From: an uncultured Lachnospiraceae bacterium
Lineage (GTDB): Bacteria; Bacillota; Clostridia; Lachnospirales; Lachnospiraceae
Direction of reading: 5' to 3'
DNA: 15,585 nt
Assembly: GCA_910588895.1 (NCBI GenBank)
Contig: CAJUSS010000084.1
Span: forward strand, 1-15,585
Shown: piece after piece, positions 7,501 through 12,962 of the stretch
Layout of the letters: each line of letters starts with the position of its first letter
How positions within the stretch are numbered: the stretch's first letter is position 1
Position numbers and translations under genes: made by a program
The notes under the pieces: model-generated
Databases searched by the model: none
What the model saw: only the letters and a program-made list of their open reading frames with translations
Told to the model about the DNA's origin: nothing

Positions 7501-7773
7501 GATATAGTGGCGTTTGTCATAGCCCTGTGTCTGGATATGGCCCGGGACTTGGATCTTATCGAAGTCGGCGATATCGTAGTCCGCCTTATAAAAGTCCGTC
7601 TGCCGTTCCTTCGGCGACTGGGCATAGGCAAAGCTCCAGGTGCCGTTCAAACACTGGCGCAGGTCTGTCTTGCTGCCTGCAAAAAAACGATGGTCGGAAT
7701 GGGCATCTGCCCGGTTCACCGCAAAGACTCGCGGGTCCTCCAGCCATGCCAGCTCTGGGATCTTGCTGTTCAT
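4522..7773 (-). CDS. lacZ: Beta-galactosidase, glycoside hydrolase family 2
   Basis: The enzyme hydrolyses terminal beta-D-galactosides such as lactose by a retaining mechanism. The chosen ATG (7771-7773) gives 1083 residues and has GGAGG six bases upstream; a start 17 codons earlier lacks a good site and adds unlike residues. Order along the chain: sugar-binding jelly roll (about 45-220), Ig-like domain (225-340), TIM barrel (342-630), second Ig-like region (635-740) and the small-chain beta-sandwich (800-1080). The acid/base is E474 in WSCGNES and the nucleophile E541 in ILCEYTHAMGNS. No signal peptide is present, so it is cytoplasmic. Residues 741-795 are an Ala/Gly/Asp-rich insert between domains that the E. 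coli-type enzyme lacks. There is no adjacent lactose permease or regulator, so it appears to be a single-gene unit. Confidence 0.96.
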   Translation of the reverse strand: MNSKIPELAWLEDPRVFAVNRADAHSDHRFFAGSKTDLRQCLNGTWSFAYAQSPKERQTDFYKADYDIADFDKIQVPGHIQTQGYDKRHYINTMYPWDGHSELRPPHIDWNYDPVASYVRQFDLAEELEGKRVFLSFQGVETAFYVWLNGTFVGYGEDSFTPSDFEVTQLLKDKGNRLAVEVYKRSSASWIEDQDFFRFSGIFRDVYLYGIPKAHIWDLSVQAGTENDYRDGTLRIDMELLDGSLETAAGTEWETLYVNAVLQDRDGNVVWQQEKILPDRCAAESAEGGAAGRASISAKIPAVRLWSAETPYLYNLTLTLQDGAGDVIETVPQTVGFRTFEMKDKIMHLNGKRLVFRGVNRHEFNVRRGRAVTKEDMLWDIRFMKQHNINAVRTCHYPDQTLWYELCDQYGIYLIDEANLESHGSWQKMGACDPSWNVPGSLPEWKDCVVDRARSMLERDKNHPSILIWSCGNESYAGEDILAMSRFFKEKDPTRLVHYEGVFWNRDFDQISDIESRMYAKPDEIAAYLEEDPEKPFILCEYTHAMGNSLGGMCHYTELEDRYPMYQGGFIWDYIDQALVREDIDGKEVLAYGGDFTDRPTDYNFCGNGIVYGTREASPKAQEVKFLYQDLTLEPDPENGIVRIRNKNLFTDTSRYSFVYRLLKDGELVGSAAFVADVAPGETKEISLSDAEAQEFYVREYDYKKGEPGEYAHQVSAALKEDGIWAEAGFEVAFGEKVVLVEADPAEAADPVRALSGAVGRTDDTAAAAAPASGSDAVKTAACRGQESGIRAGGAAFRVVHGDVNLGVHGDGFSVLFSKVDGGIVSLCFDGREWITRPPMPTYWRATTDNDRGNRFSVTSAMWLAADQFVQYDNSQIQIEEAPDHVTVTYTYGLPVTPATKTQVTYTVTADGKIRVKAHFKGQKGLPELPLFGMRWKMDHQVEQFTYYGYGPEENYSDRAHGARLGIFAGTPETNLSHYLKPQECGNRTGVRWLRLMDRNGCKLKITAAGKPFSMSVLPYTAQELENAMHMEELPTPSHYTVVSILGAQRGVGGDDSWGAPVHPQYCISAEEDRDVEFVIEKA

Positions 7774-7832
7774 CTTGTTCCTCCATTTCCTGTCTGCGCA
7801 CACAGGAGAAAGCGCTCCGTGCATCTCTGCCG

Positions 7833-7864
7833 GTCCGTGCGCACGGTCTCCCTGCCCGCATCCT
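7833..7864 (-). other. GC-rich dyad in the lacZ leader
   Basis: CCGTGCGCACGG (around 7833-7844 on the plus strand) is a perfect 12-base palindrome within the leader between the predicted start of transcription and the lacZ ribosome binding site. A second hairpin, CGTGCC with GGCACG, lies just upstream on the transcript, around 7877-7896. Either could fold in the mRNA. No T tract follows, so they are not obvious terminators. Confidence 0.3.
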
Positions 7865-7911
7865 GTTTTATGCTGCCGTGCCTGTACCTTGGCACGTCCG
7901 CACTTAGTTTT

Positions 7912-7917
7912 ATTATA
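7912..7917 (-). promoter_or_regulatory. -10 box of the lacZ promoter
   Basis: On the minus strand this reads a perfect TATAAT, with a weak -35 (TAGCAT) 17 bases further upstream. Transcription would start near 7904, giving a leader of about 130 bases. About 45-60 bases upstream, 7962-7975 reads TGATAGCGGTTATT on the minus strand. It partly resembles a catabolite-responsive (CcpA) element but has several mismatches. Confidence 0.5.
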
Positions 7918-8017
7918 AAAGGATCTTTGGAGAAATGCTATCTCTAATTTTATGTTCTTCCAATAACCGCTATCATCTTATCCCGTATCTTTTCCTTCTG
8001 CATACGATCCCCCGTCC

Positions 8018-9019
8018 TTAAGGCAGCGAGACCCCATAGCGTTCCAGCACATCCATCAAAACAGCACACCGCACGGTGAGGAGCGGATCGACGATCTGGC
8101 AGATCGCCAGGTCGCTCACAAGGGACATCAGCATCCCGGAGTCCACATCGCCAAGGCCCGTCAGCCCTGCCACGAGCTGCCGCATCCGCCGGGCGGCCAG
8201 GAGAGCCGCCTCGTCCAGAGTAGGGGCTGACTGGATCGTCATGAGCTCCCTGCCCTTATCCCTTTCTCCGCCTCTCTCTCCTTCTCTATCCTTATCCACT
8301 GCCCGCTCAGCCCCGATAAGGAGCGGCAGCGCCTCCTTCATATGGCGGACCCGCTCATCCCCGTCGGCCTTCAGGACCGTCACCTGCACCGTCACCAGGC
8401 CCGCCGTCTCCAGACCGCAGATCATCACCTCTCCGTCCCCCATCCGGGCATGGAGATCGCCTAAGGCCAGCAGAGCGCCGGGCACATTGACCGGGAGGTA
8501 GAGGGTGGAACCGGCAACGATCTTATTGCAGTCCATATTGCCGCCGTGAGTCCCCGGTGTATCTGTGGGAACGCCTTCTCCCTCCTTCGGCGCGGTCCCG
8601 ATCACGCCGATCATCGGATCTGCGTCCAGCCAGAGCCGGTCGTCAAACCAGAATCCCTCTCTTCCGGTCTCCTCATTTTTTCCCAGATAATATCGTCTGG
8701 CTGTCCGTTCCTTATAAAGGTGGCAGAACGCTCCCGCCGTGGGCGACGTGCGCATGACCCCGTCCCCCCGCAGCCAGATCTCCAAGATCTGCACCTTCAG
8801 CACATCTCCAGGCACGGCTCCCTTCACATATAATGGGCCGGTAGCCGGGTTCGCCATCCCGTACTTTTTCACCCCGTCCGGTGTCTCCTCCGTGATCGTA
8901 TCATCATCGTAGCAATCCCTGGTGGCAAAGATCACCCGGTCGCCGCTCTCGCAATAGGCGGCCGGCTCTGCCCCTCCTTTTAAAACATCGATCACTTTGT
9001 CTCTGGATATCGTCAGCAT
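8018..9019 (-). CDS. Acetamidase/formamidase family amidohydrolase
   Basis: This 333-residue cytoplasmic enzyme belongs to the acetamidase/formamidase (FmdA/AmdA) family, which releases ammonia from short amides to give formate or acetate. Family landmarks are clear: NPATGPLYV (57-65), GDVLKVQILEI (71-81), GTHGGNMDCN (156-165), GDLHARMGDGEV (187-198) and a conserved E204. The C-terminal part (267-333) is also normal. A charged Asp/Arg/Glu/Gly insert at about 237-256 is not typical. AAAGGAGGAGG lies upstream of the ATG on the minus strand and fixes the start. Its own promoter lies at 9146-9174. The substrate cannot be told from sequence; nitrogen scavenging is the usual inferred role. No urea or amide transporter is adjacent, though the nearby ABC importer lacks an assigned substrate. 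Confidence 0.92.
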   Translation of the reverse strand: MLTISRDKVIDVLKGGAEPAAYCESGDRVIFATRDCYDDDTITEETPDGVKKYGMANPATGPLYVKGAVPGDVLKVQILEIWLRGDGVMRTSPTAGAFCHLYKERTARRYYLGKNEETGREGFWFDDRLWLDADPMIGVIGTAPKEGEGVPTDTPGTHGGNMDCNKIVAGSTLYLPVNVPGALLALGDLHARMGDGEVMICGLETAGLVTVQVTVLKADGDERVRHMKEALPLLIGAERAVDKDREGERGGERDKGRELMTIQSAPTLDEAALLAARRMRQLVAGLTGLGDVDSGMLMSLVSDLAICQIVDPLLTVRCAVLMDVLERYGVSLP

Positions 9020-9058
9020 CCTTTTCCTCCTCCTTTAGCCTGCTCGCTGGCCTTTCCC

Positions 9059-9093
9059 GGCCGATCCAAAAACAGATCCTCATCCGATCGGCC
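9059..9093 (-). other. Leader hairpin of the amidase gene
   Basis: GGCCGATC (9059-9066) and GATCGGCC (9086-9093) form a perfect 8-bp stem with a 19-base loop in the transcribed leader, 40-75 bases before the ATG. A competing small stem, GGCC-GGGAAA-GGCC, uses one arm. There is a T run inside the loop on the minus strand, but none after the stem. It may be regulatory structure or only GATC-rich sequence. Confidence 0.35.
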
Positions 9094-9145
9094 CCAGACC
9101 CTCTTCAGATCCATACCAGGTCCGCGTCAGATCCTCTTAAAAAAG

Positions 9146-9174
9146 ATTGTAGCATAATTAGAGAGGGGTGAAAA
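9146..9174 (-). promoter_or_regulatory. Promoter of the amidase gene
   Basis: The minus strand reads TTTTCA (plus 9169-9174), 17 bases, then TACAAT (plus 9146-9151): four and five matches to the housekeeping -35 and -10 boxes. Transcription would start near 9139, leaving a leader of about 120 bases. Confidence 0.55.
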
Positions 9175-9187
9175 GGCTGCTGGGTAC

Positions 9188-9208
9188 AAAAAAAGAGGCT
9201 GCTCTCTT
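9188..9208 (-). terminator. Terminator of the DUF2325 gene
   Basis: On the minus strand AAGAG, a six-base loop and CTCTT form a 5-bp stem (9193-9208), running into an uninterrupted T tract (plus-strand A run 9188-9194). It lies 40 bases past the stop codon. The stem is short but placement and T run fit an intrinsic terminator. Confidence 0.5.
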
Positions 9209-9247
9209 GCCACACCCCCTTTTTCTGCCCTGCGCCTCCTGCGTCTC

Positions 9248-9538
9248 TTACCCTGCAGCCGCCACTTCCCGCTCCAAGATCTCCGTCAGCGCCGCCCGGC
9301 TGCTGGTATGGCAGCGGACCACCCTGGCATTGGACCGTTTCGCCTCATCCAGGGCACAGCGGACCATCTTGTGGGACACCGTGTTGGTGAACAGCACCAT
9401 CAGATCCGGCCGTCCGATCTGCTTGGACAGATCTGCGCTCATCTGTGTGAACACCTTTGCCCTGCAGCGAAATCCCTTACATATCTTTTCATACTGACAT
9501 ACCATCCGGTCATGTCCGCCGATGATCACTACGCTCAT
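9248..9538 (-). CDS. DUF2325 family protein, probably iron-regulated
   Basis: This 96-residue protein matches the DUF2325 family, small Rossmann-like proteins of unknown biochemical role that clostridia often carry near ferrous iron transport genes. Signature features are MSVVIIGGHDRMVCQYEKIC at the N-terminus, a core DLMVLFTNTVSHKM (residues 46-59) and RSNARVVRCHTSS (67-79). Three cysteines (C14, C20, C24) cluster early and C75 later, though their role is unknown. The ATG at 9536-9538 is chosen because AGGAGG lies about 8 bases upstream; an in-frame start 14 codons earlier has no such site. It is a single-gene unit. A Fur-like box covers its promoter region and a second dyad lies in its leader, so it should be induced under iron limitation. 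Confidence 0.85.
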   Translation of the reverse strand: MSVVIIGGHDRMVCQYEKICKGFRCRAKVFTQMSADLSKQIGRPDLMVLFTNTVSHKMVRCALDEAKRSNARVVRCHTSSRAALTEILEREVAAAG

Positions 9539-9596
9539 CCCTTGCTCCTCCTGTCTCGTTATCTCTTGATCTTTTCGCACTAGCCATATGACAAAT

Positions 9597-9612
9597 GTTA
9601 GTTATGACTAAC
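9597..9612. promoter_or_regulatory. Dyad resembling a DtxR/MntR-family operator
   Basis: GTTAGT (9597-9602) and ACTAAC (9607-9612) are perfect inverted repeats with a 4-base centre. On the minus strand the wider site reads AGGTTAGTCATAACTAACAT, similar in style to DtxR/IdeR-type metal regulator sites (AGGTTAG halves). It lies about 40-50 bases downstream of the predicted transcription start, where a bound repressor could block elongation. It could instead be only an RNA hairpin in the leader. Confidence 0.4.
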
Positions 9613-9655
9613 CTTCTGGGATAAGGATACCACGGATATGGATCTTCTGCAATCC

Positions 9656-9661
9656 TATATA
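9656..9661 (-). promoter_or_regulatory. Putative -10 box of the DUF2325 gene
   Basis: The minus strand reads TATATA here, one base from the Fur-like box. No strong -35 box is present at the proper spacing (candidate CTTTAT). The start of transcription would be near 9649, about 110 bases before the ATG. Confidence 0.4.
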
Positions 9662-9662
9662 A

Positions 9663-9677
9663 TGAGGATCATTCTCA
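9663..9677. promoter_or_regulatory. Fur box
   Basis: The minus strand reads TGAGAATGATCCTCA, matching the 7-1-7 Fur consensus TGATAATNATTATCA at 11 of 14 informative positions and itself nearly palindromic. It occupies the spacer next to the predicted -10 of the DUF2325 gene, the usual place for an iron-dependent repressor site. Fur with Fe(II) would repress the gene when iron is plentiful. Confidence 0.65.
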
Positions 9678-9718
9678 ATAAAGTCGGACAGAGGCTTTGA
9701 TCCTCTGAATACCGGATC

Positions 9719-9752
9719 GATCCGATGCTCCCATCTCCGGAAATATCGGATC
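9719..9752 (-). terminator. Hairpin after the lipoprotein operon
   Basis: GATCCGAT (9719-9726) and ATCGGATC (9745-9752) form a perfect 8-bp stem with an 18-base loop, starting 20 bases beyond the lipoprotein stop codon. No T tract follows on the minus strand, so intrinsic termination is uncertain. One arm overlaps the palindrome CGGATCGATCCG (9713-9724). A further 5-bp stem (9690-9706) lies beyond it. Confidence 0.3.
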
Positions 9753-9771
9753 TTGCTTTCTCCCACGACTG

Positions 9772-10479
9772 TCACTGAGATACCCCGAGGGACAGCGTTA
9801 TCTCCGTCTCTTTTCCGCCCAGGATTCGTTCCAGCTCAGGATCGTCCACATCGACTATCTTGCCCAGCCTTGTATACGCCCAGGAATTAGATCCATAAAA
9901 GATCACGATCTGATCCCCGCTGTACAGACAGATATCCCCGGCATGGGTAGTCGTCTGGCTGTCCTTTCGCGGGAGCTCAGTCCCCAGAGGACATACCTTT
10001 TCAAAGCCGCCGTAGTTGGAGGCAGGTATGGTCAGCGGTCCTTTTTCCAGAAGCGCTTTTAATGCTCTCGCAGATCCATTATCCTCCAGTACCGCGGACA
10101 ATGTACTCTCCCCTACTTTTATATCGATCCGGTCTGTGCCCACTGTGTCCTCCATCTCTTCCACATCGTTTCTCTCTTCCTGATCGTTTCTCTCTTCCCG
10201 ATCGTCTATCCCTTCTATATCCTCTGCCCCCGCTGCGCTCTTTATCTCCGCTGCGCCGTTTGCCTCTCTTGTATCGTTTTCTCCTTTTCCATCTTCCAGC
10301 ACAGCCAGCTCCTCCATCCCTGGCCCAGGCCCAGCCGTACCGCTTCCGCCTGCATGGAACACGGCCACGCTCTGCACTGCGCTGCCGTTTTCTTTGTTCG
10401 CTCCACCATGCCGGGGCCTGCAGGCCCCGGCAGTGAAGGGCAGGAGCAAGGCCGACAGGACAGCTATATATCTTTTCAT
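9772..10479 (-). CDS. Lipoprotein with a cyclophilin-like domain
   Basis: This 235-residue protein opens with a short charged start, a hydrophobic stretch (residues 5-16) and AGAC with Cys20, a plausible but weak lipobox; it is probably anchored outside the membrane. Residues 30-118 are a low-complexity acidic linker with the repeated units DREERND and DQEERND. Residues 119-231 match the cyclophilin-like fold of the PF18050 type: IDIKVGESTLSAVLEDN, ALLEKGPLTIPASNYGGFEK, a GDICLYSGDQIVIFYGS strand pair and YTRLGKIVD. That family is related in fold to prolyl isomerases, but its activity is not established. AAAGG lies about 11 bases before the ATG. It follows the DUF3737 gene by 32 bases with no promoter between, so it is the last gene of that operon. 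Confidence 0.8.
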   Translation of the reverse strand: MKRYIAVLSALLLPFTAGACRPRHGGANKENGSAVQSVAVFHAGGSGTAGPGPGMEELAVLEDGKGENDTREANGAAEIKSAAGAEDIEGIDDREERNDQEERNDVEEMEDTVGTDRIDIKVGESTLSAVLEDNGSARALKALLEKGPLTIPASNYGGFEKVCPLGTELPRKDSQTTTHAGDICLYSGDQIVIFYGSNSWAYTRLGKIVDVDDPELERILGGKETEITLSLGVSQ

Positions 10480-10511
10480 CCGGATGACCTACCTTTCTCT
10501 TCCTGTCCTGA

Positions 10512-11375
10512 TCAAGCAAGCTTACGACAGAGATCGGCCCGCTCACCGATGATGGTCTGCCCTTTCGCCTCTTTGTCATCCAAGATCACTTCCCCCACTT
10601 CCGGCACATAGATCCGCCCGGATCCCGGGTTTTTGATGCTGGTGACCGGCATCGTGACCGTCGCCTCTACCTGGGACTTCTCAAATGCAAGGTCTGTGTC
10701 GATCATCTCACAGTCGATCAGCGTCAGATCCTTACAATAGCACAACGGCTGGGTCCCGATGATCTTACAGTGGATCAGCGTCAGCCCTTCGGAATACCAG
10801 GCCAGATACTCGCCCTTGATCACGCTGTCCTTCACTGTCACCCCTTTGGAATGCCAGAACGCATCCTTTGTGTCCAGAACACAGTTTTCAAAGACAGCAT
10901 TGCGGACATACTGGAAGGAATATTTGCCCTTGAACTGCACATCCGCCAGATACAGATCTTCTGCGCGCATCATAAAATACTCACTCTGTGCGGTGGTATG
11001 CCGCATCTGCATATCACGCACAGACCAGCCAAATTCCGGGGAGATGATGTCGCAGCCATCGATCGACACATCCCTGCACTCGCGCAGGGCCTTGATCCCA
11101 TGCATCTTTGTGTCCACGATCTTGATGTTCTCTGAATACCACAACGCCGCCCTGCAGGCTTCCGTCATCTCTGGATCCTTGATGGTGAGCCCCTGGTCGT
11201 GCCAGAAGGGATAACGCAGGTTAAAAAAGCAGTGGTCCGCCTCTATGTCCTTCCCTTCCTTAAACGCACTCTCCCCGTCCGCCGGTCCGTCAAAGGCACG
11301 ATCCCGCACCAGCACACCATCGCTCCCATAAAGCGCTCTCTCCATATCAAATGTCCGACCCTCGATCACTCTCAT
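10512..11375 (-). CDS. DUF3737 family right-handed beta-helix protein
   Basis: The 287-residue product matches DUF3737, an uncharacterised cytoplasmic family made of pentapeptide-like, beta-helix rungs. About nine rungs of roughly 20-22 residues can be followed, each with an aromatic or hydrophobic word and a turn, for example FWHDQGLTIKD, LWYSENIKIVD, FWHSKGVTVKD and AWYSEGLTLIH. Cysteines recur at the same rung position. A short non-repeat end (TMPVTSIKNPGSGRIYVP) closes the helix. There is no signal peptide. The ATG at 11373-11375 overlaps the preceding gene's TGA; a GTG one codon earlier is also possible. AAGGAGGG lies about 9 bases upstream. It is the middle gene of an operon with the small helical protein and the cyclophilin-like lipoprotein. 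Function is unknown; a structural or sugar-binding role is only analogy from beta-helix proteins. Confidence 0.88.
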   Translation of the reverse strand: MRVIEGRTFDMERALYGSDGVLVRDRAFDGPADGESAFKEGKDIEADHCFFNLRYPFWHDQGLTIKDPEMTEACRAALWYSENIKIVDTKMHGIKALRECRDVSIDGCDIISPEFGWSVRDMQMRHTTAQSEYFMMRAEDLYLADVQFKGKYSFQYVRNAVFENCVLDTKDAFWHSKGVTVKDSVIKGEYLAWYSEGLTLIHCKIIGTQPLCYCKDLTLIDCEMIDTDLAFEKSQVEATVTMPVTSIKNPGSGRIYVPEVGEVILDDKEAKGQTIIGERADLCRKLA

Positions 11376-11635
11376 CACACGACTCCCTCCTTATCTCCTC
11401 TCTCCCGACTGATCTGATAGACGAGATAGTCCAGACAGCCGATCTGTCTCTCCCCTTCATGCACCCTGTCCAGGATACATCTCCTGTGCTCTTCCAAGGA
11501 CCGCAGCTGTCCCTCTCGGTCATCCTGCTCCATGCACCGCATAAAGCAGGCGATCGTCTCCTGCCCGCACCCGGCATCCTTCAGGTTCTGGATCACATCC
11601 TCCTCTGATCCATAGCCGATCCTTTGTACCAGCAT
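11375..11635 (-). CDS. Small helical protein, unknown function
   Basis: This 86-residue protein is mostly charged helix. Visible parts are DVIQNLKDAGCGQETIACFM, then LRSLEEHRRCILDRVHEGER and IGCLDYLVYQI. The last two resemble the C-terminal coiled-coil of MerR-like regulators, but no DNA-binding helix-turn-helix is present. Four cysteines are spread along it (residues 23, 30, 34 with 53 and 66 nearby in helices); no metal-binding pattern is clear. It is the first gene of the operon, with its stop codon overlapping the DUF3737 start (TGATG), so the two are coupled. The ATG has GGAG eight bases upstream. The promoter is at 11687-11715. It may be a partner or sensor accessory for the operon; this is inference from position only. 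Confidence 0.75.
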   Translation of the reverse strand: MLVQRIGYGSEEDVIQNLKDAGCGQETIACFMRCMEQDDREGQLRSLEEHRRCILDRVHEGERQIGCLDYLVYQISRERGDKEGVV

Positions 11636-11686
11636 CCTCCGTTCTCCATCCTTTCTGCATTTTTGTTTCCCTTGCTTCTGTGGTAT

Positions 11687-11715
11687 AGTATAATGGCTCT
11701 CTCTGTATATTGCAA
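11687..11715 (-). promoter_or_regulatory. Promoter of the DUF3737 operon
   Basis: The minus strand reads TTGCAA (plus 11710-11715), 17 bases, then TATACT (plus 11687-11692). Transcription would begin near 11680, 45 bases before the first ATG. A dyad for a LysR-type protein touches the -35 box. Confidence 0.65.
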
Positions 11716-11732
11716 ATATCTATATTTGATAT
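11716..11732. promoter_or_regulatory. LysR-type binding site candidate
   Basis: ATATC (11716-11720), seven bases, then GATAT (11728-11732): an interrupted dyad with the T-N11-A pattern of LysR-family boxes. It abuts the -35 box of the divergent operon and lies about 60 bases upstream of the lysR promoter's -35. This suits activation of the operon and perhaps autoregulation. The region is AT-rich, which raises the chance of a random dyad. Confidence 0.45.
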
Positions 11733-11792
11733 ATATGTATAACTATTTCTTATGATATCTGCGATCTTAAATAATGTTAGATGATCGAAAAG

Positions 11793-11821
11793 TTGAAGCC
11801 GATCCGTTTTTATGGTACGAT
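11793..11821 (+). promoter_or_regulatory. Promoter of the LysR-type gene
   Basis: TTGAAG (11793-11798), 17 bases, then TACGAT (11816-11821). Each box has four or five matches to consensus. The start would be near 11828, leaving about 88 bases of leader before the ATG at 11916. Confidence 0.5.
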
Positions 11822-11915
11822 ACCCTTACGATCCACAAAAACAGGAGAGGATCCTGAAGATCTTGCCATGAACGGCAGGCCGCAAGCAGCAGAACGATGA
11901 AAGGAAGGATACAAG

Positions 11916-12839
11916 ATGGATCTGCGGGTACTCCAATATTTTCTTGCGATCGCCAGGGAACAGAGCATTATCCGTGCCGCCCAGTCCCTGCACCTCTCCC
12001 AGCCCACCCTTTCCATGCAGATAAAGAACCTGGAAGAGGAGCTGGGGAAACAGCTTTTGATCCGCGGCACAAAGGGATCCAGAAAGATCTTGCTCACCGA
12101 GGAAGGGATGATCCTCCGGAAACGGGCCGAAGAGATCTTAGATCTGGTACAGAAGACCGAAAACGAGATCCTCCTCTCGGATCAGGCGATCATGGGGGAT
12201 GTCTATATCGGGACTGGGGAGACCGATGCCGTCCGTCTGGTCGCAAGAGCTGCCAGACGCTTATATGAGGCCCATCCCGGGATCCACTATCATATCGCCA
12301 GCGGGAACGCGGCGTTTGTTTTCGAACGATTGGATAAAGGCCTCCTGGACTTTGGGATCGTATTTGGGGCGGTGGACCAGACGCGGTACCATTCCATCAA
12401 GCTCCCTTACCAGGATATCTGGGGCGTTCTGATGCAAAAGGACTCACCCCTGGCGGGCAAAGAGCAGATCGCCCCAAAGGATCTGCAGGATGTGCCCCTC
12501 ATCTTGTCCGAGCAGGAGGGGAACGGCGGGACCCTGACCGACTGGATGGGACGGGATCTATCTAGGCTTAAGATCGTGGCCACCTATAACCTGATCTTCA
12601 ACGCGTCCCTGCTGGTATCGGAGGGCTTAGGCTATGCGGTGGGACTGGATAAGATCATCAACACCTCCGGCGACAGCGATCTCTGCTTCCGGCCTCTCTC
12701 TCCCAAGATCTGCTCAGATATGAGCCTTATCTGGAAAAAGTACCAGATATTTTCCAAAGCATCGGAGCGATTTCTGGAGGAGATGAAAAGCGCCTCGGGA
12801 GGTCACGTTCCACAGGACCGCCTGGAGGCCGCTCCCTGA
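11916..12839 (+). CDS. LysR-type transcriptional regulator
   Basis: The 307-residue protein has the LysR layout. A winged helix-turn-helix spans residues 1-60 (MDLRVLQYFLAIAREQSIIR, SLHLSQPTLSMQIKNLEEEL), followed by a linker helix and a two-lobed effector-binding domain at about 88-290. AGGAAGGA lies a few bases before the ATG. It is divergent from the small-protein/DUF3737/lipoprotein operon with 280 bases between, the classical arrangement for a LysR protein that controls its neighbour. A T-N11-A dyad lies next to the operon promoter. Its effector is unknown. LysR proteins of this N-terminal type in Firmicutes often sit beside oxidoreductase or cyclophilin-like genes, which agrees with the context here. 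The gene is notably rich in GATC: 21 by hand count in 924 bases. Confidence 0.92.
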   Translation: MDLRVLQYFLAIAREQSIIRAAQSLHLSQPTLSMQIKNLEEELGKQLLIRGTKGSRKILLTEEGMILRKRAEEILDLVQKTENEILLSDQAIMGDVYIGTGETDAVRLVARAARRLYEAHPGIHYHIASGNAAFVFERLDKGLLDFGIVFGAVDQTRYHSIKLPYQDIWGVLMQKDSPLAGKEQIAPKDLQDVPLILSEQEGNGGTLTDWMGRDLSRLKIVATYNLIFNASLLVSEGLGYAVGLDKIINTSGDSDLCFRPLSPKICSDMSLIWKKYQIFSKASERFLEEMKSASGGHVPQDRLEAAP

Positions 12840-12851
12840 GGGGGCACTTTT
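12831..12851 (+). terminator. Short terminator overlapping the lysR stop codon
   Basis: GCTCCC (12831-12836) and GGGGGC (12840-12845) pair over 6 bp, with the TGA stop codon as the loop, and TTTT follows after two bases. The stem is short with one G-U pair, but placement fits an intrinsic terminator of the regulator gene. Confidence 0.4.
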
Positions 12852-12962
12852 CACACCTGCGCCAGTTGCTCGATCCGGCTTTGATCTGGCCCGAAAAAGC
12901 ATCCTGATAAACACGATACCGCATAAACACAGCATTTTATAAAAAGGTGGTTACATATTCCT

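Noticed and set aside
7774..7824. Upstream ATG for beta-galactosidase adding 17 residues
   Set aside because: The added residues are unlike the family and GGAGG sits correctly before the inner ATG at 7773.
7453..7947. Plus-strand open frame of 164 codons
   Set aside because: It runs antisense through the N-terminus of lacZ and over its promoter, with no ribosome binding site.
7962..7975. Catabolite-responsive element upstream of lacZ
   Set aside because: It has several mismatches to the consensus and is well upstream of the -10, so it is mentioned only under the promoter and not listed as a site.
9713..9724. CGGATCGATCCG palindrome as a regulator site
   Set aside because: Given the high GATC density, a 12-base palindrome built from two GATC words is not convincing without a second copy or promoter context.
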